Source: Vibrio sp. J1-1
GTDB taxonomy: Bacteria > Pseudomonadota > Gammaproteobacteria > Enterobacterales > Vibrionaceae
NCBI RefSeq assembly: GCF_021728395.1
Contig: NZ_JAKKCM010000001.1
Location: 496,001-560,000, forward strand
Reading direction: 5' to 3'
Length of the DNA: 64,000 bases
In this document: one piece after another, positions 53,793 through 63,014 of the stretch
How the letters are laid out: the number at the start of each line of letters is the position of its first letter
Position numbering within the stretch: position 1 is the stretch's first letter
Notes under the pieces: model-generated
Seen by the model: the letters and a program-made list of their open reading frames with translations, nothing else
Databases searched by the model: none
What the model was told of the DNA's origin: nothing
Translations under genes and position numbers: made by a program

Positions 53793-54724
53793 TACGCTGC
53801 CTCAGTCCATTGTTTTACAAAGTGATTTGGCCCTATTTGCTCAAATTCGTCGACAATGATGCTGCTTCGACTACGAATTTCATCGGCGTCTACCGAATAG
53901 TTTGGTTCATTTTCCACTAAGTTACCAAAAGGAAGGTCTGGATCAGGAACGGCAGAAATCAACAGCTTAGTATAAGGGTGCTGCGGGTTCTTGAGGATTG
54001 AGTGAGTATCACCCCATTCAACGATTTGCCCCTTGTACATCACTGCGGTTTCTTCTGCGATGTAGTGCGCGGTCGCCAGATCATGAGTTATATACAAAAA
54101 GCCAATTCCAAGATCTTGCTTCATTCGTTGCATTAAATTCAAAACGCCCAAGCGAATGGATACATCAAGCATCGATGTCGGCTCATCCGCGAGAATTATT
54201 TGTGATCCAACGGCGAGAGCACGTGCTAAATTAACCCGCTGGCGTTGGCCACCACTCAGCTCGTGTGGGAACTTATTTAACGTTTCCTCTGGTAATTCCA
54301 CCAGCTTCAATAGATCTAGCAAGCGGGCTGATATGTCACGATCGCTTTTGACTTGCTTATGAATCTTTAGAGGGCGAGTAAGGTGATGGCGAATCGTATG
54401 CGTTGGATTGAGTGAGCCAAAAGGATCTTGAAAGACCATTTGTACCCTACTGCGATACTCTTGGATGTCAGAGCGGGACGAGATCTCATTGATGTCTTTA
54501 CCATTAAACAGGATCTTTCCATCTGTAGCCGGATAGACTTTCGTGATCAAGCGCGCACAGGTACTTTTACCACAGCCAGATTCACCGACCAAAGCCAGTG
54601 TTTTCCCTGCATACAGATCAAAACTAACACCTTGGAGTGCACGAAAGGTTTCCTCTTTCGCTAAACCACCACCGACGTTGAACTCTTTAACCACGTTTTT
54701 CATTTGGATGATAGGCTGGTTCAT
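53792..54724 (-). CDS. Opp/Dpp-type ABC ATPase (DppF-like)
   Basis: A 310-residue oligopeptide-class ATPase with Walker A GESGCGKST (about 49), Q-loop MVFQDPFGSLNP, signature ELSGGQRQRVNLARAL, Walker B IILADEPTSMLDVS, H-loop ITHDLATA and the C-terminal family tail HPYTKLLISAVPDPD. It follows its DppD-like partner by two bases. No permease or binding protein is encoded next to the pair, so its membrane partners must lie elsewhere or be lost. A Fur box upstream of the operon suggests an iron-linked substrate. Confidence 0.85.
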   Translation of the reverse strand: MNQPIIQMKNVVKEFNVGGGLAKEETFRALQGVSFDLYAGKTLALVGESGCGKSTCARLITKVYPATDGKILFNGKDINEISSRSDIQEYRSRVQMVFQDPFGSLNPTHTIRHHLTRPLKIHKQVKSDRDISARLLDLLKLVELPEETLNKFPHELSGGQRQRVNLARALAVGSQIILADEPTSMLDVSIRLGVLNLMQRMKQDLGIGFLYITHDLATAHYIAEETAVMYKGQIVEWGDTHSILKNPQHPYTKLLISAVPDPDLPFGNLVENEPNYSVDADEIRSRSSIIVDEFEQIGPNHFVKQWTEAA

Positions 54725-54726
54725 GA

Positions 54727-55575
54727 TTAGGCTCCTTGTGTCTCAGGTTGCTTGTGGACGTCGTGAATGTTTGGGAAAGAAGCCCATAGCTTTTGCGTAT
54801 ACGGATGTTGAGGGTGATTACGAATTTCGTAAGCTTGGTTAACTTCGACAATTTCTCCGTGGCGCATGATGGCGATTCTGTCGCACAATTGGCTCATTAG
54901 TGCCAAGTCATGGGTGATAAAAAGTACCGAGAACCCGAATTCATCTCTGAGCTGATAGATTTGCTGTAAAATTTCTCTCTGTACAACGACATCTAAAGCC
55001 GTCGTTGGTTCGTCCATAATGATCAGCTTCGGATTGAGAGACAGGGCGATGGCTATAACTAAGCGCTGACGCATCCCACCAGAAAATTGATGTGGGTATT
55101 CGCTTAGCCGCTCTCGAGGAATATTGACCAAGTCCATCAACCTCTCGGCTTGAGCCTTCGCTTGAGCATTGGTCAAGCCTTGATGATGACGCAATACATC
55201 GGCAAATTGCTCTAGAATCGTTAAGACTGGGTTGAGTGAGTTCATCGCGCTTTGAAAAACCATCGCGATTTCGCTCCATCGCAGAGCCGTCAGCGCAGAA
55301 TCTGAGAGGCAGAGGATGTCTTTACCCTCAAACAGTATTTTGCCGCCAGAAATAAACGCAGGCGGCTTATGGAGACGATTTATCGAGAACGCTATCGTGC
55401 TTTTTCCACACCCCGATTCACCTGCCAGACCAAATACCTCCCCTTTGCCGATATCAAAACTGACGGATTTCACTGCATTAAAATCACCATTATCAGTGAT
55501 GTAATCGACACACAAATCTCTGATCTGGATGACCGGATCATTGTGGTATGCATGATTTAAGTTAATACCACTCAT
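54727..55575 (-). CDS. Opp/Dpp-type ABC ATPase (DppD-like)
   Basis: A 282-residue oligopeptide-class ATPase: Walker A GESGCGKST (about 54), MVFQSAMNSLNPVLT, signature FSGGMRQRLVIAIAL, Walker B IIMDEPTTALDVV, ITHDLALMSQLCD and tail HPYTQKLWASFP. It is the first gene of the operon with the DppF-like ATPase and the 155-residue gene. The start lies 24 bases downstream of a near-consensus Fur box. Substrate unknown; a metallophore, haem or iron-related peptide is suggested only by the Fur box. Confidence 0.85.
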   Translation of the reverse strand: MSGINLNHAYHNDPVIQIRDLCVDYITDNGDFNAVKSVSFDIGKGEVFGLAGESGCGKSTIAFSINRLHKPPAFISGGKILFEGKDILCLSDSALTALRWSEIAMVFQSAMNSLNPVLTILEQFADVLRHHQGLTNAQAKAQAERLMDLVNIPRERLSEYPHQFSGGMRQRLVIAIALSLNPKLIIMDEPTTALDVVVQREILQQIYQLRDEFGFSVLFITHDLALMSQLCDRIAIMRHGEIVEVNQAYEIRNHPQHPYTQKLWASFPNIHDVHKQPETQGA

Positions 55576-55598
55576 ATAAACACCTTACCAATCTAAAA

Positions 55599-55617
55599 GA
55601 TAATTATTATCATTATC
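55599..55617. promoter_or_regulatory. Fur box of the Opp-type ATPase operon
   Basis: GATAATTATTATCATTATC matches the 19-base Fur consensus GATAATGATAATCATTATC at 17 positions. It is immediately upstream of the DppD-like start at 55575, so iron repression is expected. Confidence 0.78.
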
Positions 55618-55937
55618 ATGGCGGGAAGGTTTTTAGAAAGTAATAAACGGAGAATCAGTGAAGTGACTCGAAAGTTAAGTGAAACAAATAGTGGTTTATG
55701 GTGTAGGTTATAAACGTCAAAGAGGACAAAAATGAGAGCTGGATCAGCACACTTTTGTTAGGGGTAATTGTTTAAATTTAATCTTAATTCATTCCTTTGG
55801 CAAAGCTTAAATGATGAATCTGTTAATGAGTTAGTGAAAGGTAGGGAGGGTTCACATTTCCCTATCGTTTTTCTTACCACACCCAATGGGGTTTGCTATA
55901 GATTACTCATCGAAAACATGGTGTGTTCGGAGGAAAT

Positions 55938-56135
55938 ATGTCCATTAATTCTATCGACCATGAAGAAATGAGTAACATTGCTCACAAGTGGGAACTACCT
56001 GAAGAAGAGTCCGTTGTGCAGCCTGACAAAACCGTGAAATCGGCAGAAGCCAGAAGACGCATTGAGGCACTTCGTGAAATCCGTGAAAGCGGTTTGACGA
56101 TGGAAGAAGCCAGAGAACTGGGTTTGATTCACTGA
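55938..56135 (+). CDS. Small charged protein, unknown function
   Basis: A 65-residue protein starting MSINSIDHEEMSN with a very charged helical second half (SAEARRRIEALREIRESGL, then TMEEARELGLIH). GGAGGA lies six bases upstream of the ATG at 55938, a strong start, and an intrinsic terminator follows at 56163, so it is a clean single-gene unit. I do not recognise the family with certainty. Confidence 0.7.
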   Translation: MSINSIDHEEMSNIAHKWELPEEESVVQPDKTVKSAEARRRIEALREIRESGLTMEEARELGLIH

Positions 56136-56162
56136 TTCATCTTTGTCACCAACAAACAATGT

Positions 56163-56190
56163 AAAGGGTAGCATTCAGCTACCCTTTTTA
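56163..56190 (+). terminator. Terminator of the 65-residue gene
   Basis: A 10-bp A/T-capped stem AAAGGGTAGC/GCTACCCTTT with an ATTCA loop runs into TTTTTAATTTTT. The remaining gap to 56517 contains a parS2 site but no gene that I can support. Confidence 0.8.
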
Positions 56191-56311
56191 ATTTTTGCAC
56201 CAGCACATCAACGTCTATTGTTTTATCTATAGTTAATCCGCCTTTCTACAGAAGCATTCGCCGGACAACCACGTAATCAAAGCGTGTTGTCCCTTTGGTA
56301 AGCGTGGCCTG

Positions 56312-56324
56312 TTTACACTGTAAA
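56312..56324. repeat. parS2 centromere site 6
   Basis: TTTACACTGTAAA, on the rctB-distal right side of the origin, in a gene-free gap. Confidence 0.9.
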
Positions 56325-56517
56325 TGGAGCTTGCAAAAAATGACGTTATCGGGATGCGTTGTAAGGGATATTTATTCACAGCCGAACGCGTTGAAATTTG
56401 ATGCGATACTGACACCAGTAGTTTGAAATTGATCAAGTTAAGTTCGTTTCTATTCTCCAATTGCGAGTCGGTATGCTATAGTGCGCGGCTAGTATTTAAA
56501 GTACCTTGAGGCTGTGA

Positions 56518-56727
56518 ATGTCGTTTAATCTATCCCTATTGCCGCCTGATGAAAAAAACAAAATCGAGCTGGATAAGCAAGCGTCGTTTTTGGTTTGGAA
56601 ACTCAGAGAGGCCAAATCTGGTCCTGAAGTGATAGAAGAGCAACTGTCTAAGATTAACGATGCTGATGAAAAAGCGTTTTTCCAGCAATCGGTTGAAAAG
56701 TACAAGCGAGTAATGGGTGTCGCGTAA
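56518..56727 (+). CDS. DUF3283 family small protein
   Basis: A 69-residue protein beginning MSFNLSLLPPDEKNKIELDK and containing ASFLVWKLREAKSGPEVIEEQL, which I recognise as the Vibrio-specific DUF3283 family. Function unknown. It is predicted helical and soluble and precedes yebC by about 140 bases on the same strand. Confidence 0.72.
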   Translation: MSFNLSLLPPDEKNKIELDKQASFLVWKLREAKSGPEVIEEQLSKINDADEKAFFQQSVEKYKRVMGVA

Positions 56728-56864
56728 CGCGAATTGTGGCTTTGGTGTGAATCAATGTGGCGAATGAGATAACTTCCCCATTCCTCTGCAAAGCGAAAAT
56801 TGAAAAGGTTTCGCTTTTTGCTAAAATCCTTCGCATTAAATTTGAATTTAGAGAGAACATCCCG

Positions 56865-57581
56865 ATGGGAAGAAGTTTTGAAGTGCGCAAAGCCTCAATG
56901 GCGAAAACAGCGGGCGCAAAAATTAAAGTTTATTCCAAATACGGTAAAGAAATTTACATGTGCGCGAAAAATGGCGGTGCAGATCCAGACATGAACTTGT
57001 CTCTTAAGCACCTGATCGCGAAAGCGAAAAAAGACCAAGTTCCTGCACACGTTATCGACAAAGCGATTGATAAAGCGAGTGGCGGTGGCGGTGAAGATTA
57101 CCAACCAGCGCGTTACGAAGGCTTTGGCCCAGGTGGCACAAGTGTTATCGTGGATTGTCTAACAGATAACGGCAACCGTACTTTCCAAGATGTTCGCCAG
57201 TGTTTTGTAAAAACAGGCGCGAAAATTGGTGTTGAAGGTTCTGTATCTCACATGTTCGATCACCAAGCGGTATTCCAGTTCAAAGGCGATGATGACGAAA
57301 TCATTCTAGAAACGCTAATGATGGATGACGTTGATGTGACTGACGTTGAACTTGAAGATGGTGTGATCACTGTATTTGCACCTCACACTGAGTTCTTCAA
57401 AACAAAGACTGCACTAAACAATGCATTCCCAGATCTGACTCTTGATGTGGAAGAGATCACTTTCGTTCCTCAAACTCACACTCCGATCGCGGGTGAAGAT
57501 GCTGAGAAATTCCAGAAGTTCCTAGACCTTCTTGATGACTGTGATGACGTTCAGCAGGTTTACCACAACGCTGAGCTGTAA
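56865..57581 (+). CDS. yebC: YebC/PmpR-family regulator (chromosome II paralogue)
   Basis: A 238-residue TACO1/YebC-family protein with [73 protein letters not shown] and the C-terminal acidic domain. Family members act as transcriptional regulators or, by recent work, ribosome-associated factors for proline-rich stretches. I start at MGRSFEV (56865) by family alignment; the open frame extends further upstream. V. cholerae has a YebC paralogue at the same place near origin II (VCA0006, from memory). Confidence 0.88.
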   Translation: MGRSFEVRKASMAKTAGAKIKVYSKYGKEIYMCAKNGGADPDMNLSLKHLIAKAKKDQVPAHVIDKAIDKASGGGGEDYQPARYEGFGPGGTSVIVDCLTDNGNRTFQDVRQCFVKTGAKIGVEGSVSHMFDHQAVFQFKGDDDEIILETLMMDDVDVTDVELEDGVITVFAPHTEFFKTKTALNNAFPDLTLDVEEITFVPQTHTPIAGEDAEKFQKFLDLLDDCDDVQQVYHNAEL

Positions 57582-57601
57582 TTCGTTCGCGAATTCGATT
57601 G

Positions 57602-57629
57602 AAAAGGCTTCCTTCGGGAAGCCTTTTTT
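57602..57629 (+). terminator. Terminator after yebC
   Basis: The stem AAAAGGCTTCC/GGGAAGCCTTTT with a short TTC loop is followed by T residues and GATC. Confidence 0.85.
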
Positions 57630-57803
57630 GATCGCGCCGTAAGTGAATCTTCAATCTTGCAGATTGGGAGATCAATACAACCATTCATCCGTGCTAACCC
57701 CCATTCACTCCGCAAAAAGACCGTTGGTCGCATCTCTCAGCAGGGAAGGGCACCTTTCCTTAATCTGAAACCATCTAATTACTTTTGACCAAGGACAGTT
57801 ACC

Positions 57804-58472
57804 ATGATGGCTTTCAATTCGCACTTCGCTTCGAGATTCAAATTATTCAGTACTCTGCTTACCGTTCTCGCGCTAAGCAGTAGTTTCGCATTTGCCAACC
57901 CAACGGATTCATTACTCCACCGATTTAACCAAGCTGAACAGGGTGCTCCAGGCATGGTAGATAGTGTTCATGACGAGTTATCTGCTCTGCTTGAGCAGCA
58001 AGGAGCAACGCCTTTGACCTTGGTATACCTCGGTTGCATCCAAACTCTGCAAGGTCGGGATGCGTTTATGCCTTGAAATAAGATGAAGTTCGCTGAGCGA
58101 GGCCTCGCGACGATACAAAAAGGTTTGGATTTGATGGCTAGCCAGCCGATACCGCTTCAAGAGCAGCAACGATTGCAAGGCTTACCGGAATACCAGTTAG
58201 CGACCGCGATGGCTGCGACAACTTATACTGCACTTCCTGATATGTTCAATCACTTTGAGCGAGGCTATGAGCTGTACCTTGCTTTACTCAACGATCCAAG
58301 CTTCCAGCAATAGCCTTTTTCCTCTACCGAATGGGTTTATCGTTACGCCATTGAGGCCGCTTTACGCGCCGACGATCAGACACAAGCCAAAGCTTGGTTG
58401 GCGGAGATGGAGCGCTTAGATTATGCCAATCCTGAAACGCAAAACGCTAAGTCTCTGATCGCGAAACATTAA
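57804..58472 (+). pseudogene. Periplasmic protein of an ABC cluster, two in-frame stops
   Basis: A continuous frame of 222 codons with a signal peptide (residues about 1-32, cleavage after FAFA) is broken by TGA at 58074-58076 and TAG at 58311-58313, after which homologous-looking sequence continues in frame to TAA at 58470-58472. Each internal stop is one transition from a sensible codon (TGG and CAG). The product was a helical periplasmic protein encoded before an ABC ATPase. No frameshift is seen, so decay is recent. Confidence 0.8.
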
Positions 58473-58481
58473 GGAGCCATT

Positions 58482-59363
58482 ATGATTACTTTCAATCAAC
58501 CCAGTCGTGATTATGTCTTAGGGAACCAGATGGTTCATGCGCTGAGAAACGTGTCAGGGGAGGTGTTTGCCGGAGAGATGGCCGCGCTGTGTGGTCCTTC
58601 TGGTTCGGGAAAAAGCACGCTCCTCAATATTCTTGGCATGCTGGATACGCATTATCACGGGTAAGTGACCTTTAAAGGAAGCCCGTACCCAACCGGACAA
58701 ATGGAAGCCGCTAAAATGCGCCGTCAAAAGCTCGGTTTTGTATTCCAGAAATTCAACTTAGTGCCAGTGATGACGGCCATAGAGAATGTAGCCTATCCGT
58801 TGCATCTCAACGGTTTTTCCGAAGCCGAACAAACCAGGCTAGCGAGCGAAATGCTTGAACTCGTGGGGCTTGGGGAGTTCATTCACCATATGCCAGATAA
58901 CTTGTCGGGAGGTCAGCAGCAACGAGTCGCGATTGCGCGCGCTCTGGTCCACAAACCGGCACTCGTGATTGCAGATGAACCCACCGCCAGTCTGGATAGC
59001 CAAAGTGCCAATAAAGTGATCGATATTATGAAAGGGCCATTTCTGGATGTGCGAGAAGGACAGACGCTGTCCAATATCCACGCTTCACGTTACGACCCTG
59101 CAGAACCGGAAGTAATGTTAGGTGTGGATCTCGCCAGCAATCTGAGCGTAAGCGTAGGTGACTGGATCACACTACTGGCTACGACTACGGACGGGGCTCT
59201 CAATGCTTATGACTTTAAAGTCCGCGGCGTCTATTCAACGGGCGTTCGGGTTTGTCGAATCAATAAAGTTAATAAAGATTTTTCAGGACGAATGTTTGTT
59301 CACATTGGTAATACGAAACTGGCGGTAAGTCGAGCCTCGCAAAGTTTATTTAAAGGCATGTGA
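58482..59363 (+). pseudogene. Decayed ABC ATPase fused to a permease fragment
   Basis: The frame begins as a LolD/MacB-type ATPase (Walker [36 protein letters not shown]) but carries TAA at 58662-58664, one transition from CAA. After SANKVIDIMK it jumps in frame into a MacB/FtsX periplasmic-domain fragment (VMLGVDLASNLSVSVGDWITL and KVRGVYSTGV), so the H-loop, permease N-terminus and everything between were deleted. The fragment ends without membrane segments. Together with the preceding pseudogene it is the remnant of a three-gene envelope ABC operon. Confidence 0.85.
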
Positions 59364-59389
59364 CCGTTACTTTGCAAGGCGCTAGGTTC

Positions 59390-59402
59390 TTTACACTGTA
59401 AA
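59390..59402. repeat. parS2 centromere site 7
   Basis: TTTACACTGTAAA, just after the decayed ABC operon. It is the rightmost parS2 site seen, about 8.6 kb from the iteron array. Confidence 0.9.
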
Positions 59403-59477
59403 CTACGCTCTTATTCTATTAAAAGTATACCTATCCAATCTTTGTGAAATTGTGGCGTATCTTTGTGTTGGTCAGGT

Positions 59478-59972
59478 TTAGTCCCTTATTGTCACTTTCT
59501 CGATAATAATGGGATCGCAAGGAACATCATCATGACCGAGTTTAGACTCTGTTTTCACTTCTTCGATGCGATTTACCACATCCATACCAGCGGTGACTTT
59601 GCCGAATACTGCGTAGCCCCAACCTAGATTTGTGGTGGCGGTATGATCGAGAAAGTCGTTATTTGCCAAGTTGATGAAGAATTGTGCGGTGGCGGAATGT
59701 GGCGCATCAGTGCGAGCCATTGCAATAGTACCAATGGTATTTTTTAAGCCGCGGTTTGCTTCATTTGCAATTGGTGCTCGGGTGGGTTTTTCTGTCATGT
59801 CTTCAGTATGGCCACCACCTTGGATCATAAAACCCTTAATGACACGATGAAAAATCGTACCGTTATAAAAGCCGTCTTCACAGTATCTTGTAAAATTTCT
59901 TGAGCTTACGGGGGCTTTTTCGGTATTCAGTTCAATTTCTATATCACCGAAATTGGTTGTCATAATGATCAT
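59478..59972 (-). CDS. Cyclophilin-type peptidyl-prolyl isomerase (PpiB-like)
   Basis: A 164-residue cyclophilin catalysing proline cis-trans isomerisation in the cytoplasm (no signal peptide). Motifs are [16 protein letters not shown] with the catalytic Arg, [21 protein letters not shown] and [16 protein letters not shown] start at MIIMTTNFG (59972), preceded by GAGAAA; the frame is open 11 codons further upstream. E. coli PpiB has the same length. Confidence 0.88.
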   Translation of the reverse strand: MIIMTTNFGDIEIELNTEKAPVSSRNFTRYCEDGFYNGTIFHRVIKGFMIQGGGHTEDMTEKPTRAPIANEANRGLKNTIGTIAMARTDAPHSATAQFFINLANNDFLDHTATTNLGWGYAVFGKVTAGMDVVNRIEEVKTESKLGHDDVPCDPIIIEKVTIRD

Positions 59973-60032
59973 GCGTTTTTCTCGATTCGAGTTTGGGGAA
60001 GGCATTATAGCTCAAGTGATTCTGTGTGCGTA

Positions 60033-60419
60033 TTATCGTGAACATTGATCGGTGCCGCAGCGGGACGTGCCAGTGAGCCAGTAAGAAATGCGGTATCTAT
60101 TGTTGGCAAATCGTAGATACAGCCAATCGGCAACAGGTCTTATCAAAGGCCAGCGCAATGGCGCATAAAGCCATCCTTTCCCCACGAGGTGCCATGCTCG
60201 GTAGGTGACGTCTAAACCAAGCAGTAAATTACCGTAGTCGTCCAATGCGTGGAGTATAGTATTTGCTTTGGCAGCGTCGATTTGTGGGTAATCAGAGAAT
60301 GCTTCACTATAAATATCGACGATACAGATATATTGATGCGTATCTCGCTTAGTCAACGCTTTCATCTCTTTGGTACAAAGTGGACAGGTACCATCATAAA
60401 ATATGGTGAGTTTTGTCAT
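60033..60419 (-). CDS. DCC-family (DUF393) thiol-disulfide-type protein
   Basis: A 128-residue member of the DUF393/DCC family, marked by the N-terminal FYDGTCPLCTKEM (CPLC redox-like pair at about residues 13-16) and the DI-type second motif CIVDIYS. The C-terminal half (GWLYAPLRWPLIRPVADWLYLRFANNRYRISYWL) is amphipathic. Proposed as thiol-disulfide oxidoreductase, though activity is not demonstrated for the family. It is followed by the cyclophilin on the same strand. Confidence 0.8.
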   Translation of the reverse strand: MTKLTIFYDGTCPLCTKEMKALTKRDTHQYICIVDIYSEAFSDYPQIDAAKANTILHALDDYGNLLLGLDVTYRAWHLVGKGWLYAPLRWPLIRPVADWLYLRFANNRYRISYWLTGTSRCGTDQCSR

Positions 60420-60879
60420 GGCTACTCCTTACACTCCTTCTAAGAACACCGTTTTGAATACCCTCTTTTATACGTTGTTTCAGCGATGTGGGTTCTAACC
60501 TATTCCATTTTATATCTTCAGATAGAGTAATAGTGCGTGATGAATAGGTTTGACTGCGAAATATGGGTGGCGTGAATGTTGTTGAAATAAAGACAGTTTT
60601 TGATGATATAATCTGTTTCCGTTATAGCGAACATTTTTGTTGTGGCTTGAGAGTTTCTCTGGATTCAGCTCGTTTTAGTGTCCATGAATCAGAGTAAGTA
60701 AACGACTCGATAATCAGTCCCCCTTCTACATTTTAATGCGCTCTCATAGAGTCTATCGCGCATTTGTACGATCTTTAGAATATTTTTGAAAACATCAGTG
60801 AGAATATTTGCTACTGGAACACGGATAAATTAACGCTCAATCATTATGGAGGATGAAGAGAACAACAATAAGAGGTGAT
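60420..60879. other. Divergent intergenic region, nothing recognised
   Basis: The 460 bases between the DCC-family gene and gltS must contain both divergent promoters. I see no clear operator, repeat or small gene. Confidence 0.4.
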
Positions 60880-62106
60880 ATGAATCATATAATATCTATC
60901 GGGGCTCTGGAGTCCTTCATGGTTGCGATCAGTGTGCTTTTCCTGGGACATTTCGTTAATGCCAAACTGCCAATTTTAAATAAGTTCAACATACCAGAGC
61001 CAATTGTAGGCGGTCTTATCGTAGCCTGTCTGATTACGACACTTCATTTCTACGGTATCGATTTAGAGTTCGATCTCCCGTTACAAAACACGTTTATGCT
61101 GATGTTTTTTTCAACCGTCGGCCTAGCGGCAAATTACACCCAATTGATGAAAGGTGGCGCCAAGGTGTTCATCTTCCTAGCGGTGGCTTCATTCTACATC
61201 ATCATCCAAAATGGCGTGGGCGTCTCACTCGCAGCAGCACTGGGCTTAGATCCATTAATGGGGCTGATCGCTGGTTCAATAACGCTTTCTGGTGGGCATG
61301 GAACTGGCGCGGCCTGGTCTCAAACTTTCCAGGATGTCTATGGATTAAATAACGTTTTGGAAATCGCGATGGCGTCTGCCACATTTGGTTTGATCATCGG
61401 CGGTATTATCGGCAGCCCGATGGCAGAGCGTTTGGTGGATAAGCATGGTATCGAATCAGAATATGGTCGCAGCGCAAAAACGCATGAAAAATTCCCAGAA
61501 TTAGTGACCTACAACGAGTACGAAGAAGACAAAGTGACCGCCAAAAAAGTGGTTGAGAAGCTGTTCTTTCTACTGATTTGTGTCACTGGAGCTAAATACC
61601 TCGAGCAATGGGTAAATACGTTCGAAATCTCATGGCTGATGATTCCTGATTTTGTGTATGCCTTGTTTATTGGCGTGGTTGTGACCAATTTCCTGGAAGT
61701 GACCAAGATTCGTAAGTTGGATGCAGAAACGGTTGATATGCTCGGTACAGTGTCGCTATCCCTATTTCTGGCGATGGCGTTAATGAGCTTGAAACTTTGG
61801 AATATATTCGATTTGGCGATTCCATTTTTGGTTATTTTGGCTGTGCAGTCTGCGGTACTGGCAATCTTTACCTACTATGTGACCTTTAAAGTCATGGGGC
61901 GCAATTATGATGCTGCGGTTATTGCTGGGGGTCACTGTGGTTTTGGTTTAGGTGCCACCCCAACAGCGGTAATGAATATGGGGTCTATCGTTAACCGTTA
62001 TGGTCCATCACCTCAAGCGTTTATGGTGGTGCCGATTGTCGGGGCTTTCTTTATCGATATCGTCAACTTAGTCATCCTGCAAGGGTATATATCGTTTCTT
62101 GGCTAA
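60880..62106 (+). CDS. gltS: Na+/glutamate symporter
   Basis: GltS imports glutamate with Na+. The 408-residue membrane protein has about ten to twelve segments, the conserved N-terminal ...LNKFNIPEPIVGGL, the two pore loops SGGHGTGAAWS (about 135) and AGGHCGFGLGATPTAVMNM (about 350), and GAFFIDIVN near the end. I start at MNHIISIGAL (60880) behind AGAGGTGAT; a frame beginning nine codons earlier is less likely. Confidence 0.93.
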   Translation: MNHIISIGALESFMVAISVLFLGHFVNAKLPILNKFNIPEPIVGGLIVACLITTLHFYGIDLEFDLPLQNTFMLMFFSTVGLAANYTQLMKGGAKVFIFLAVASFYIIIQNGVGVSLAAALGLDPLMGLIAGSITLSGGHGTGAAWSQTFQDVYGLNNVLEIAMASATFGLIIGGIIGSPMAERLVDKHGIESEYGRSAKTHEKFPELVTYNEYEEDKVTAKKVVEKLFFLLICVTGAKYLEQWVNTFEISWLMIPDFVYALFIGVVVTNFLEVTKIRKLDAETVDMLGTVSLSLFLAMALMSLKLWNIFDLAIPFLVILAVQSAVLAIFTYYVTFKVMGRNYDAAVIAGGHCGFGLGATPTAVMNMGSIVNRYGPSPQAFMVVPIVGAFFIDIVNLVILQGYISFLG

Positions 62107-62122
62107 GAGGAAAGAGTGTTAT

Positions 62123-62159
62123 AAAAAATGGTCACAACTTTCGTTGTGACCATTTTTTT
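62123..62159. terminator. Bidirectional terminator between gltS and the ABC operon
   Basis: A stem of about 16 bp (AAAAATGGTCACAAC/GTTGTGACCATTTTT, loop TTTC) has A residues before and T residues after, serving the convergent genes. Confidence 0.85.
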
Positions 62160-62183
62160 GAGTGTAGTGTTGATGTTCTATGG

Positions 62184-63014
62184 CTAATTAATGGTTCGGC
62201 TTACCCTAAGGCTTGCTGCCCAGGCTAGTAAGCCAATAAAAACATAAATTCCAATATTGGTTTTTCCAACCTCTGCAAACGCATCCAGTGGGTTAGGAGC
62301 GATGATGGCGTGGAAAGGTAGGTAGAATATTTCAGAGAAAAACTGATCCACGCCGTAGTAACCAAACAACGCGATCGGCATCCAGCGCAGTGCATAAATG
62401 GCGATAAATAAGATCACCAGCGGTGAGTTTACTTTTTGTGAGATGACCATGGTGGTCAAAGCCAAAGGGAGAAGTAAAAAGCCAGCTAACCCCATTCTTA
62501 ATAGAAATTCGCTCCAGTGCAGTAATACGTACCCTATTGATGAGTAACGATATAAGAAACCAATCTGATGATCGGTGGATATATTGAGTGACCACAACAT
62601 AAAGTCGGCAATGATGACCAAGGCAGAGCACACCAAAGGAATCACTAACAGCCCGAAAACGAGCTTGACTACGTGAATCTGAATATCGCTGATCGGCATA
62701 CTACGCCAGAACATGATACTGCCTTCTGAACGTTCTTTGCGTAGCGTTCTCGGAAAGTACTGAGTACTTAGTAGAATTGAAAGTAAGCCTGCACCTCCCG
62801 CTATAAGAGAACTTAATTCTTCACCCAGCTGCTTTTGGATGCCGTTAGCATCACCGCCGACACTCATATGGAAGAAGAAATTTTGCTGAAGGTTAGAGTT
62901 GCTCATTAAACCGATAAACAACAAGGTCCCGCAGACAAACATAAAAAATGGCACACGAGACACGAGTGGGTTTTCTAGCCATTCTTTATTTAACATCGTC
63001 ATTATAGAACGCAT
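62184..63014 (-). CDS. ABC-2 type permease of the GntR-ABC operon
   Basis: A 276-residue permease with about six membrane segments (at about 20-40, 82-103, 128-155, 170-198, 205-222, 250-270) and the ABC-2 loop YFPRTLRKERSEGSIMFWRSMPIS. Its ATG overlaps the ATPase stop by one base. With the ATPase and GntR protein it resembles YtrAB-type exporters induced by envelope-active compounds. Confidence 0.78.
   Translation of the reverse strand: MRSIMTMLNKEWLENPLVSRVPFFMFVCGTLLFIGLMSNSNLQQNFFFHMSVGGDANGIQKQLGEELSSLIAGGAGLLSILLSTQYFPRTLRKERSEGSIMFWRSMPISDIQIHVVKLVFGLLVIPLVCSALVIIADFMLWSLNISTDHQIGFLYRYSSIGYVLLHWSEFLLRMGLAGFLLLPLALTTMVISQKVNSPLVILFIAIYALRWMPIALFGYYGVDQFFSEIFYLPFHAIIAPNPLDAFAEVGKTNIGIYVFIGLLAWAASLRVSRTIN

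Noticed and set aside
55768-55971. 67-codon frame (possible TTG start) before the 65-residue gene
   Set aside because: It overlaps the well-supported gene at 55938, has no convincing ribosome site, and its composition is not protein-like over the overlap.
58074-58664. Possible stop-codon readthrough or selenocysteine at the TGA
   Set aside because: TGA, TAG and TAA all occur in the same decaying operon and an internal deletion is present, so pseudogenes are the simpler reading.
59965-59980. TGATCATGCGTTTTTC at the cyclophilin start resembles an RctB 12-mer
   Set aside because: An extra G breaks the TGATCAT-NN-TTNC spacing, so it was not counted among the sites.
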